A stretch of 64,000 nt of DNA from Archivesica marissinica (taxonomy: Eukaryota; Mollusca; Bivalvia; Venerida; Vesicomyidae), in the NCBI GenBank assembly GCA_014843695.1, contig CM026393.1:8682740-8746739 (forward strand), given 5' to 3'. The notes beneath the pieces are model-generated. The model had not been told where the DNA came from and ran no database searches. It saw only the letters and a program-made list of their open reading frames with translations. This document shows, piece after piece, positions 45,790 through 57,549 of the stretch. A program made the translations under genes and the position numbers. The stretch's first letter is position 1; every line of letters starts with the position of its first letter.

Positions 45790-46840
45790 ATATTATAACA
45801 TTTAACCTCCAAGTGTGACATTTACATTACAGCTACGGACACGGGTCTTGTGTACGATAAATAACCTATATACAATGTATGATGACATTTACATTAAAGC
45901 TACGGACACGGGTCTTGTGTACGATAAATAACCTATATACAATGTATGGTGACATTTACATTAAAGCTACGGACACGGGTCCGGTATGGTGAACAATTTG
46001 TGGCACATTATTTTTGAAATCCCTCCATAGCCGAAGTCATTTTCAGCTCGGACCGGAATAGTCTACCTCTGTTTCACCTTTAGCCTCCAAGCGTGACCTT
46101 GAAGCTATGGACCTTGGTCTTGAATACGATATATCATTCGAGGCATACTATGTTTGAAATCACTCAATCGTCAAAGAAGATACAACATAGACCGGTAACA
46201 TCGTACCTATTTCCCCATTTAACCTCCAAGTGTGACCTTGACCTTTGATGCTACAGACCTGGGTCGTGTTGTGTATGATACATCACCTATATAGGGCGAA
46301 CATTTGTGGCACATTAGTTTTGAAATCCTGAGAGGAAGTTAGATCCCTGACGGAATTTATTATACATATAGTTCACCTTTAACCTCCATGTGTGACCTTG
46401 ACATTGAAGCTACGGACCTATGATTATAACCAATATATGAGGAACATTTGTGGCACATTATTTTGGAAATTCCTCCACAGAATAAGCTACAGCCCGGACC
46501 GGAAATAGTGTACCAATATGTCACCTTTAACCTCCATGTGTGACATTGACCGTAAAGCTACGGACCTGGATCTTGTGTTCGATACATCACCCGTATAGGG
46601 TAAACATTTGTGGCACACATTAGCTTGGAAATCCTTCCATAACCGAAGACGTTACATGTCGGACTGGAACTATGTTTCACATTAACTTCCAAGTGTGACA
46701 CTGGCCTTGAAGCTACGAACCTGGATATTGTGTACCATATATTAATGGCGAACAATTGTGACATTTTGAAATCCCTCCATTCCAGAAGAAGTTATAGCCA
46801 GGACCGGAATATTGACACGGACGAACGGACGGACATACCC
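45790..46840. repeat. Diverged tandem copies of a dispersed repeat
   Basis: Six or so degenerate copies (about 150-170 bp apart) contain TTTAACCTCCAAGTGTGACC, AGCTACGGACCTGGGTCTTG, ACATTTGTGGCACATTA and GAAATCCCTCCATA. The block ends GACGAACGGACGGACATACC, a pattern I recall as widespread in molluscan genomes. No coding capacity. Confidence 0.7.
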
Positions 46841-47137
46841 AACAGTAGTGTGTTATTCCTTTGTTCTATGTAACCACATAGATGAACTTTATAGACACAC
46901 ACGTTATTATAGCCATATAGCCCATAACCACGAGACAGTAAACGCATTGTTCTATTAGCCATGTAGGTACCATTTTATGTGTGCTGACAGGTGGGTGGGC
47001 GAGCGGACGAACGGTAAGAAAACTACATGTATATGCATCCGAAGAAATGTTTTCGGGAGTATAATATACGAATATAGGCAAAGCAGAAATTGCTCTTATT
47101 TCTGAGCAGAAAATAATGTATTTGAAATCACTAGATA

Positions 47138-47575
47138 CAATACAATACATTTTTACAATACAATACAATACAATACAATACAATATGTATTGCATTAACA
47201 TCAGAAGATGCTTATAGCATCACATATATACACAGTTTACAGAGAAGCATGAAATATAACAGTATAATAGCAATGTAAGGATTGATGGTAATGATCTATT
47301 GATTTCTTTTGTGATTTGCATAATAAATATACTTAGCAAGGTTTAAGATCTGTGTTTGTGACTGACAAGTCATTAGAGATAAGAATGTATGCATGTTAGG
47401 CCAAGAACAAAAATAACGTTTTAAATATTTTCTTCCTAAATCTTTAAATTTCGGACAGACTAAAAGGAAATGAAATTCATTTTCTATCATGTTGGTATTA
47501 CAGATAACAAATAAAGTAAATAGGTCAACAATTAGTCCAATCAAAATTCTTCTTCTTAAATGTTCGGACAAATAG
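47138..47575 (-). pseudogene. Non-LTR retrotransposon (LINE) 3' end: ORF2 C-terminal fragment with repeat tail
   Basis: The minus-strand frame 47571-47296 contains IENEFHFLLVCPKFKDLGRK and the later KYIYYANHKR. This matches the Cys-containing region at the C terminus of LINE reverse-transcriptase ORF2 proteins of molluscs and other animals as I remember it. Downstream is a short 3' UTR ending in a pentanucleotide tail (plus-strand CAATA repeats, 47138-47186), typical of target-primed insertion. The 5' part is absent, so it is a dead truncated copy. Confidence 0.75.
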
Positions 47576-48019
47576 GTCTACAGAAGCTTTCCATATTCGA
47601 CGGAAAGTGAAAATTAAATGTTAATGTGATTTATAGTAAAACAATTAAGAACTTTGACGATTATATCCTATTCCGTCAACAGTAATTCACATTTGGGTTG
47701 GTACATTTTACCGTAAAACATTGAAAACACAACTTAATAGTTAGATGACATATTAAATAAACGTTTGTGATAAATACAAATTCGATATATGTTGCGGTTA
47801 ATAAATTACCATGATTCAACTAAATGTTTCCTTTGTTTAATGTAAACAATATCGGGAAACACCGACTGTTGGATATGTAACAATTGAAGTAGGCCTAATC
47901 TTATTGTCTAATGTTTGGCTTATAATTCACTGTATTCGTCATCAAAAGTACTCAGTCATGATGAAAGTGATATCATCTGCTGTTCAGGATACGAAACTGA
48001 GTGCGGGAATCAGGGGGCG

Positions 48020-48495
48020 GTCGTGGAAGGAGGAAGTGACATGGAAATGGAAGTTACGGTCGTGGGAGGAGGAAGTGACATGGAAATGGAAGTTCGGTCG
48101 TGGGAGGAGGAAGTGACATGGACATGGAAGTTGCGGTCGTGGGAGGAGGAAGTGACATGGACATGGAAGTTGCGGTCGTGGGAGGAGGAAGTGACATGGA
48201 CATGGAAGTTGCGGTCGTGGGAGGAGGAAGTGACATGGACATGGAAGTTGCGGTCGTGGGAGGAGGAAGTGACATGGAAGTTGCGGTCGTGGGAGGAGGA
48301 AGTGACATGGAAGTTGCGGTCGTGGGAGGAGGAAGTGACATGGACATGGAAGTTACGGTCGTGGGAGGAGGAAGTGACATGGAAGTTGCGGTCGTGGGAG
48401 GAGGAAGTGACATGGAAGTTGCAGTCGTGGGAGGAGGAAGTGACATGGAAGTTGCGGTCGTGGGAGGAGGAAGTGACATGGAAGTTGCTATCAAT
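48020..48495. repeat. Minisatellite, 33/39-bp unit
   Basis: About 13 copies contain GTCGTGGGAGGAGGAAGTGA and CATGGAAGTTGCG. The 39-bp form has an extra GACATG. Both lengths are multiples of three, so open frames run through on both strands. Confidence 0.96.
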
Positions 48496-48774
48496 TACTG
48501 AGTAATCCATAAGGAGAACGGTGGTTCTAGAAAGGAAACTCACAACCGCAACAGTCGCGATATATAAATACAATTTGGATCAGTAGGATCACATGCCCGT
48601 AGCTAGGTGGTCGGAGCGGTCGGACGCCCCCACCATAATTCCCCCGAGGTCCACTTGTTAATGCATAGAATGTGTACACATTTACTATAATAATTATTGA
48701 TGCAAGCAACACCTGGCAATAGTTTATAAGAGACTTTCTCTGAACTTTCTCTATATAATAATACTAATAAAGAC

Positions 48775-49435
48775 TTGTTTTACGAGGGAGCTTACATAGC
48801 ATATGGCTAATACAAATAAGGCCCTCTACATATATACAATGACATAGAGAACATATGCTGTTGCTAGGGAGCTTACATAACACATGGCTAATACAAATAA
48901 GGCCCTCTACATATATACAATGACATAGAGAACATATGCTGTTGCTAGGGAGCTTACATAGCATATGGCTAATACAAATAAGGCCCTCTACATATATACA
49001 ATGACATAGAGAACATATGCTGTTGCTAGGGAGCTTACATAACACATGGCTAATACAAATAAGGCCCTCTACATATATACAATGACACAGAGAACATATG
49101 CTGTTGCTAGGGAGCTTACATAGCATATGGCTAATACAAATAAGGCCCTCTACATATATACAATGACATAGAGAACATATGCTGTTGCTAGGGAGCTTAC
49201 ATAACACATGGCTAATACAAATAAGGCCCTCTACATATATACAATGACATAGAGAACATATGCTGTTGCTAGGGAGCTTACATAACACATGGCTAATACA
49301 AATAAGGCCCTCTACATATATACAATGACATAGAGAACATATGCTGTTGCTAGGGAGCTTACATAACACATGGCTAATACAAATAAGGCCCTCTACATAT
49401 ATACAATGACATAGAGAATATATGTTGCTGTTTAA
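48775..49435. repeat. Minisatellite, 81-bp unit with partial dimer order
   Basis: Eight copies contain TAGGGAGCTTACATAACACA and AATAAGGCCCTCTACATATA. ATAGCATATGG and ATAACACATGG variants alternate in the left six copies, giving a 162-bp dimer. Confidence 0.96.
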
Positions 49436-49454
49436 CTATGTACACACATTTAAA

Positions 49455-50098
49455 CGTTGACGAAATGGCGGACGACTCGAGTTCGCCGAGTTTACAGTGG
49501 AAGACGAGTTGGTTGGCGGACGACTCGAGTTCGCCGAGTTTACAGTGGAAGACGAGTTGGTTGGCGGACGACTCGAGTTCGCCGAGTTTACAGTGGAAGA
49601 CGAGTTGGTTGGCGGACGACTCGAGTTCGCCGAGTTTACAGTGCAAGACGAGATGGTTGGCGGACGACTCGAGTTCGCCGAGTTTACAGTGCAAGACGAG
49701 ATGGTTGGCGGACGACTCGAGTTTGCCGAGTTTACGTGGAAGACGAGATGGTTGGCGGACGACTCGAGTTCGCCGAGTTTACAGTGGAACAAGATGGTTG
49801 GCGGACGACTCGAGTTCGCCGAGTTTACAGTGGAAGACGAGATGGTTGGCGACGACTCGAGTTCGCCGAGTTTACAGTGGAAGACGAGTTGGTTGGCGGA
49901 CGACTCGAGTTCGCCGGTTTACAGTGGAAGACGAGTTGGTTGGCGGACGACTCGAGTTCGCCGAGTTTACAGTGGAAGACGAGATGGTTGGCGGACGACT
50001 CGAGTTCGCCGAGTTTACAGTGGAAGACGAGATGGTTGGCGGACGACTCGAGTTCGCCGAGTTTACAGTGGAAGACGAGATGGTTGGCGGGCGACTCA
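49455..50098. repeat. Minisatellite, 48-bp unit, CpG-rich
   Basis: About 13 copies contain GGCGGACGACTCGAGTTCGC and CGAGTTTACAGTGGAAGACG. It is strikingly richer in CG dinucleotides than its AT-rich surroundings. Small indels break the frame repeatedly (49734, 49850, 49916), arguing against coding. Confidence 0.96.
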
Positions 50099-50099
50099 T

Positions 50100-50690
50100 G
50101 GCTTGGAGATGTATGTCAATGTACAGGTAATTTCTACACATATGTCCGAACATTCTCAGACATCCTTTGACATATAATTTATGGTCTATATTAAAAACAA
50201 ATAATTATGCCGTATTAATTAGTATTATGTGCTTCGTCATTGCCCAGAACGCAGGAAATGGCGTTTCAGACCATCTAGATTTCAAATAAAATATATCTTA
50301 CACGTTTATCATGCATTACAGATGTGACATATTACAAGATGTGAGTGAAAGTGCAGTAACATAGTTCCCACGGCCTGTGAAAATAGTCAAAAACACTGAT
50401 AAGATCTTATCTTGGCAGCCATTTTGATTGGCAAGTTTTATTTACGGCAATTTCATGATTTTACTAGTAATTCTTTAATTGCAATAATTTTATTAATTTT
50501 GGTTTCTTAATATAAATTTTGGTATGATTTGAATGGTATTGAAATGTACTTTTTAAATATTAATTTAGTATTTGACAATGCCAACAATGTATGCACCATG
50601 GTGGCGGGATGAAAAATAAAACAATTATGAAGAAAACAAAATTACTCTACTATATATTATATATAATATCTATCATTTTACATATAAACA
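50100..50690. other. AT-rich intergenic sequence
   Basis: I see no gene, array or clear transposon here. Confidence 0.5.
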
Positions 50691-50799
50691 GATCCAGTTA
50701 TATGTAAAATGATAGAGTTTGAAACGGGACTTTGATCAGACTTGGAGATAACCGGATAATTCGACATAATCGACTTTGACATATCGGATGTAGACTGTA
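50691..50799. mobile_element. Half copy of the 41375-41571 MITE
   Basis: AGTTATATGTAAAATGATAG, GAAACGGGACTT and the right TIR (CATATCGGATGTAGACTGTA) are shared. The left half is missing. Confidence 0.75.
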
Positions 50800-50879
50800 T
50801 ATTTGTTTCTGGGTATTTCTAATGTAAATGCATGAAGAGGACCCAATTTATTAATGTTATATTGAATATACAAGTATAT

Positions 50880-51085
50880 ATCGTCCCCCTGGACTAGTGG
50901 TTGAAAACAGCCGCCTATGCAACTGGATATAGAAGGTTCGAACCTCGCAATGGGTTCATTCCGATACGGCCGGTTGGTGAACCAAAGCTCGTTAAATAAA
51001 GGTTACAGATTGCCTCTCACCCCGGCGTCTGGCGTGCAATGATATGATTAGGGAAGTACTGATAATAAACAATCGCTCACATAGG
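50880..51085 (+). repeat. tRNA-derived SINE, family D
   Basis: CCCCTGGACTAGTGGTTGAA and GGTTCGAACCTCGCAATGGG head a body with GGCCGGTTGGTGAACC and GGCGTCTGGCGTGCAA, matching 1042-1302 inverted. Confidence 0.72.
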
Positions 51086-51433
51086 TTTTTATTTCATATT
51101 ACATCCAATTCAATTCTTAATCTCTAAGCTGAACCATAGGATAGCATGACTAACGGATAGGCAAACAACTAATTTATCTAAATATGTTATCTAAATTCCA
51201 GTTGCCTTGTTGATAGCATATAATAAGGAAGTAAACCGTAACAGAATGTGAATGATATTTAAATTGTTTTCTAATTTCAATACATTGTTACTGTTTCAAT
51301 GAATAAACAGTCATACTAGTTCAGCATGAACTAGTACTTTATTCGGCATGAACAATACCCCATTTGGGATTGTTCAACAATGTACATATCGAAACATCCG
51401 CTCATTATCGCGCAGCCTATCCTTTGTGTTGCT

Positions 51434-51443
51434 TATATAAATA
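51434..51443 (+). promoter_or_regulatory. TATA-like sequence upstream of the GPCR
   Basis: TATATAAATA lies 19-28 bp before the first ATG of the receptor frame. At usual TATA spacing, transcription would begin at about 51464-51470, after that ATG and before the Met6 codon. The region is AT-rich, so a chance match is quite possible. Confidence 0.25.
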
Positions 51444-51461
51444 ATTGAATTTGAATATTGT

Positions 51462-52778
51462 ATGGATTTAGTAACCATGAATACGTCAACGGTCACGTAT
51501 TCAACAGATGGCGACTCGCAGTCAGATGCATTACAAGATGTAACGGGAAATTTAGCGGAACAATTAAACGATGAATTTAGAAACACCGTGTTACCTGTCA
51601 CAATCTTTGTTGGCTTCGAAGTTGTTCTTGGATTTCTTGGAAACATGCTCGTGATATACGTGTTCTTGTTCCACTACCACGTGTGTAACTTCCGGTACTT
51701 TGTGCTTTGCTTGAGTTTTATCGATGTTACAAGCAGCGTTACAACCATGCTGGGAGAGATGGTGACGCAACTATACTGGTACGTTTATCCCTTGGGATAC
51801 TTGTGCAAAGTAAAATCGTTCTTCAACGTGTTCACTGTGTCAGCCGAGGCGTTGTGTTTATTGACTATTGGGTTTGACCGCTACAGGAAAATTTGCAGAC
51901 CTCTCGGTTGGCAGATTAAACCTAGAATAGCCATGTATTTGTGCTGTGCTATTTATGTTACCGCCTTTATAATGGCTTTACCAGTAGCGCTCTTCTGGGG
52001 AATTCATTCCCACACGAAACTCTACAAGAATGTCACAATTAACGTGACCATTTGTGAAAAGGATCGACAGTTTGAAAATACGAACTATCCATTTATGTAT
52101 TCTATAACACTCGAAGCTGTTTTGTCAATTTGTCTTATCTTGATGTTTGGATTGTATGTGTTTGTCGCCAGAAAGCTCCTACTGGAAAAACGAATGCGTG
52201 CACCATTATTAGGTGCTGGGCCTCAGATGGTGATAACCGCACCTGCAGTTCCCACACCTGTTTCCAGATCTTCAGATGTCAGCGACGTAACTGATGTAGA
52301 ATTCACTTCGTGTCCTGAGATTAAGAATAAGAACAAAGGTGGGAAGCCAGCTGACGGAGGCCTGCCAGGCGGATATATAAACCAACATGAACTATCAACA
52401 ACGTTACCGGTTCCAGAGGACACGAATACAAATACAGAGTCTGACAGCAGAACAAATGATACCGAAACGGAAACACGACGGCCCCGGAAGAGAGGGGGGA
52501 TTGGTGTCAGGGTGCAGCGAAACACTCTCATCATGTTTATTTTAACAACAGTTTTCATAGTAACAACCATCCTATATCTGACATTGCTTTCGTTTATTGC
52601 AAGGTCGGATGACATTTTAAAATACATGAGTGACAAGAGTAAGGCTGTTTATTTCTTCTTTTTTCGACTATATTTCATAAATCACGTGATTAATCCGATA
52701 ATCTACGGAATACTGGATAGTAACTTTAGAAGAGCTCTGACCAATCTCAAAAGATCGATCGTCTCCAAGTACAATTAG
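51462..52778 (+). CDS. Rhodopsin-like (class A) G-protein-coupled receptor, single exon, orphan
   Basis: A 438-residue intronless reading frame encodes a plasma-membrane receptor coupling an extracellular ligand to G proteins; the ligand is unknown. The N terminus carries sequon NTS (7-9). Class A landmarks are G60-N61 in TM1 (about 43-70), the LSFID motif with D88 in TM2, C115 before TM3 pairing presumably with C198 in ECL2, DRY at 139-141 in GFDRYRKICRPL, and NPIIY at 411-415 in TM7, followed by an NFRRAL helix-8-like tail. ECL2 has two NVT sequons (190-196). Oddities: no Trp in TM4, no Pro in TM5, no CWxP in TM6, and a long Ser/Thr/Asn-rich third loop of about 110 residues (242-350). It resembles the expanded lineage-specific orphan receptors of molluscs. 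A TATATAAATA sequence at 51434 is only 28 bp upstream, so Met6 (51477) is an alternative start. Confidence 0.92.
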   Translation: MDLVTMNTSTVTYSTDGDSQSDALQDVTGNLAEQLNDEFRNTVLPVTIFVGFEVVLGFLGNMLVIYVFLFHYHVCNFRYFVLCLSFIDVTSSVTTMLGEMVTQLYWYVYPLGYLCKVKSFFNVFTVSAEALCLLTIGFDRYRKICRPLGWQIKPRIAMYLCCAIYVTAFIMALPVALFWGIHSHTKLYKNVTINVTICEKDRQFENTNYPFMYSITLEAVLSICLILMFGLYVFVARKLLLEKRMRAPLLGAGPQMVITAPAVPTPVSRSSDVSDVTDVEFTSCPEIKNKNKGGKPADGGLPGGYINQHELSTTLPVPEDTNTNTESDSRTNDTETETRRPRKRGGIGVRVQRNTLIMFILTTVFIVTTILYLTLLSFIARSDDILKYMSDKSKAVYFFFFRLYFINHVINPIIYGILDSNFRRALTNLKRSIVSKYN

Positions 52779-52784
52779 ATCTCG

Positions 52785-55700
52785 TTATGTGTGTGTGCGT
52801 GCGAGCGTGCGTGCGTGCGTGCGTGCGTGCGTGTATGTATATATCTAGTGTGTGCATGTATTATATCTAGGTATATATATGTGTATGTATTATATCTAGT
52901 TATATATGTGTGCATGTATTATATCTAGGTATATATATGTGTATGTATTATATCTAGTTATATATGTGTGCATGTATTATATCTAGTTATACATGTGTGT
53001 ATGTATTATATCTAGTTATATGTGTGTGTATGTATTATATCTAGTTATATATGTGTGTATGTATTATATCTAGTTATATATGTGTGTATGTATTATATCT
53101 AGTTATATATGTGTGTATGTATTATATCTAGTTATATATGTGTGTATGTATTATATCTAGTTATATATGTGTGTATGTATTATATCTAGTTATATATGTG
53201 TGTATGTATTATATCTAGTTATATATGTGTGTATGTATTATATCTAGTTATATATGTGTGTATGTATATATCTAGTTATATATGTGTGTATGTATTATAT
53301 CTAGTTATATATGTGTGTATGTATTATATCTAGTTATATATGTGTGTATGTATTATATCTAGTTATATATGTGTGTATGTATTATATCTAGTTATATATG
53401 TGTGTATGTATTATATCTAGTTATATATGTGTGTATGTATATATCTAGTTATATATGTGTGTATGTATTATATCTAGTTATATATGTGTGTATGAATTAT
53501 ATATAGTTATATATGTGTGTATGTATATATCTATTTATATATGTGTATGTATTATATCTAGTTATATATGTGTGTATGTATATATCTAGTTATATATGTG
53601 TGTATGTATTATATCTAGTTATATATGTGTGTATGTATAGTTATATATGTGTGTATGTATTATATCTAGTTATATATGTGTGTATGAATAGTTATATATG
53701 TGTGTATGTATTATATCTAGTTATATATGTGTGTATGTATTATATATATTTATATATGTGTGTATGTATTATATCTAGTTATATATGTGTGTATGTATTA
53801 TATCTAGTTATATATGTGTGTATGCATAGTTATATATGTGTGTATGTATTATATCTAGTTATATATGTGTGTATGTATAGTTATATATGTGTGTATGTAT
53901 TATATCTAGTTATATATGTGTGTATGTATAGTTATATATGTGTGTATGTATTATATCTAGTTATATATGTGTGTATGTATTATATCTAGTTATACATGTG
54001 TGTATGTATTATATATAGTTATATATGTGTGTATGTATTATATCTAGTTATATATGTGTGTATGTATTATATATAGTTATATATGTGTGTATGTATTATA
54101 TCTAGTTATATATGTGTGTATGTATTATATCTAGTTATATATGTGTGTATGTATTATATCTAGTTATATATGTGTGTATGTATTATATCTAGTTATATAT
54201 GTGTGTATGTATTATATCTAGTTATATATGTGTGTATGTATTATATCTAGTTATATATGTGTGTATGTATTATATCTAGTTATATATGTGTGTATGTATT
54301 ATATCTAGTTATATATGTGTGTATGTATTATATCTAGTTATATATGTGTGTATGTATTATATCTAGTTATATATGTGTGTATGTATTATATCTAGTTATA
54401 TATGTGTGTATGTATTATATCTAGTTATATATGTGTGTATGTATTATATCTAGTTATATATGTGTGTATGTATTATATCTAGTTATATATGTGTGTATGT
54501 ATTATATCTAGTTATATATGTGTGTATGTATTATATCTAGTTATATATGTGTGTATGTATTATATCTAGTTATATATGTGTGTATGTATTATATCTAGTT
54601 ATATATGTGTGTATGTATTATATCTAGTTATATATGTGTGTATGTATTATATCTAGTTATATATGTGTGTATGTATATATCTAGTTATATATGTGTGTAT
54701 GTATTATATCTAGTTATATATGTGTGTATGTATTATATATAGTTATATATGTGTGTATGTATATATCTATTTATATATGTGTATGTATTATATCTAGTTA
54801 TATATGTGTGTATGTATTATATATAGTTATATATGTGTGTATGTATTATATCTAGTTATATATGTGTGTACGTATTATATCTAGTTATATATGTGTGTAT
54901 GCATAGTTATATATGTGTGTATGTATTATATCTAGTTATATATGTGTGTATGTATAGTTATATATGTGTGTATGTATTATATCTAGATATATATGTGTGT
55001 ATGTATTATATATAGTTATATATGTGTGTATGTATGTATATATGTAGTTATATATGTGTGTATGCATTATATCTAGTTATATATGTGTGTATGTATAGTT
55101 ATATATGTGTGTATGTATTATATCTAGTTATATATGTGTGTATGTATAGTTATATATTTGTGTATGTATTATATCTAGTTATATATGTGTGTATGTATAG
55201 TTATATATGTGTGTATGTATTATAACTAGTTATATATGTGTGTATGTATTATATATAGTCATATATGTGTGTATGTATATATGTAGTTATATATGTGTGT
55301 ATGCATTATATCTAGTTATATATGTGTGTATGTATTATATCTAGTTATATATGTGTGTATGTATTATATATAGTTATATATGTGTATGTATTATATCTAG
55401 TTATATATGTGTGTATGTATAGTTATATATGTGTATGTATTATATCTAGGTATATATGTGTGTATGTATAGTTATATATGTGTATGTATTATATCTAGGT
55501 ATATATATGTGTATGTATTATATCTAGTTATATATGTGTGTATGTATTATATCTAGGTATATATGTGTGCATGTATTATATCTAGTTATATATGTGTGTA
55601 TGTATTATATCTAGGTATATATGTGTGTTCATATTATATCTAGTTATATATGTGTGTATGTATTATATCTAGTTATATATATGTGTATGTATCATATCTA

Positions 55701-56870
55701 GTTATATATGTGTGCATGTATTATATCTAGGTATATATGTGTGTATGTATTATATCTAGTTATATATGTGTATGTATTATATCTAGTTATATATGTGTGT
55801 ATGTATTATATCTAGGTATATATGTGTGTATGTATTATATCTAGCTATATATGTGTATGTATTATATCTAGTTATATATGTGTGTATGTATTATATCTAG
55901 GTATATATGTGTGTATGTATCATATCTAGTTATATATGTGTGTATGCATAGTTATATATGTGTATGTATTATATCTAGTTATATATGTGTGTATGTATTA
56001 TATCTAGGTATATATGTGTGTATGTATCATATCTAGTTATATATGTGTGTATGTATTTTATCTAGTTATATATGTGTGTATGTATTATATCTAGCTATAT
56101 ATGTGTGCATGTATTATATCTAGTTATATATGTGTGTATGTATAGTTATATATGTGTGTATGTATAGTTATATATGTGTATGTATTATATCTAGTTATAT
56201 ATGTGTGTATGTATTATATCTAGGTATATATGTGTGTATGTATTATATCTAGTTATATATGTGTGTATGTATATATCGAGTTATATATGTGTGTATGTAT
56301 TATATCTAGTTATATATGTGTGTATGTATTATATCTAGTTATATATGTGTGTATGTATTATATCTAGTTATATATGTGTGTATGTATTATATCTAGTTAT
56401 ATATGTGTGTATGTATTATATCTAGTTATATGTGTGTATGTATTATATCTAGTTATATATGTGTGTATGTATTATATCTAGATATATGTGTGTATGTATT
56501 ATATCTAGTTATATGTGTGTGTATGTATTATAGCTAGGTATATATGTGTGTATGTATTATATCTAGTTATATATGTGTGTATGTATTATATCTAGTTATA
56601 TGTGTGTGTATGTATTATATCTCGTTATATATGTGTGTATGTATTATATCTAGTTATATATGTGTGTATGTATTATATCTAGTTATATATGTGTGTATGT
56701 ATTATATATAGTTATATATGTGTGTATGTATTATATATAGTTATATATATGTGTATGTATTATATCTAGTTATATATGTGTGTATGTATTATATCTAGCT
56801 ATATATGTGTGTATGTACTATATATAGTTATATATGTGTGTATGTATTATATCTAGATATAAATGTGTGT
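52785..56870. repeat. Minisatellite, 29-bp unit, about 140 copies, directly after the GPCR stop
   Basis: After a GTGCGTGC microsatellite (52787-52836) come copies of TTATATCTAGTTATATATGT plus GTGTATGTA. Shorter forms lack TTATATCTAG or one T. The array begins within about 10 bp of the receptor stop codon. Confidence 0.98.
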
Positions 56871-56874
56871 ATGA

Positions 56875-57549
56875 TATGTGCATGTTACGTACTATGTACC
56901 CTTAATTCCCTGTTTTATAATATATTTACGTCGATGCCTGGGAACGCTGTCGAGCATATTTCTATGTCCGACAGATGCATATATTTAAATACCCACCAAC
57001 TAATAACAACCGACATTCAGTGTCTATGCAGTCCATCTCTCAACTTATAAATATGAATTATTTCGCTGCAACGTTTGGCCAAGGGGTATGTCCATGTATC
57101 GAGTATTACATATAAAATACATACTAGTGAATATACATATACTATGTTATACTGTGTTGTATCTTGATAGGCAAATATGGTGCCTTTGTAATGAACTATA
57201 TCTATCAATAATGGTGCAATCAACACTTTTATAATGTCATTCTGTTGTGCATTTCCCCACGCACTAACCTTGTAATATCTGTTTTGGGAAACCCTCCCTC
57301 CCATTCGGAATATATTTAAAGGATAAAACAATTATATTAAATACTAACTACCTTGACGAGACTTTAGTCCTCTAAGCCATGGAGTGCAATTCCATATATA
57401 CAGTGAACGATAAAATCAAAGAATTAATATTATAATTAATCAATTAAGAAAATCAATGTGCATGTACATGGTGGTATGTACACACGTGACCAGTAGCGCT
57501 CATGATGTCCATCTGTATATAACGTGTATACTAACAAGTATGTTTAAAC
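56875..57549. other. Intergenic spacer between two large arrays
   Basis: About 675 bp of AT-rich unique sequence. No gene is supported and no AATAAA was seen on the plus strand. Confidence 0.5.

Noticed and set aside
49438..50177. Three overlapping frames with a VEDELVGGRLEFAEFT-type repeat
   Set aside because: It looks protein-like but all three frames are open, and small indels between units shift the frame, which selection on a protein would not tolerate.
52223..52636. 137-codon frame antisense to the GPCR
   Set aside because: It is a shadow of the receptor coding sequence, with no splice or codon support.
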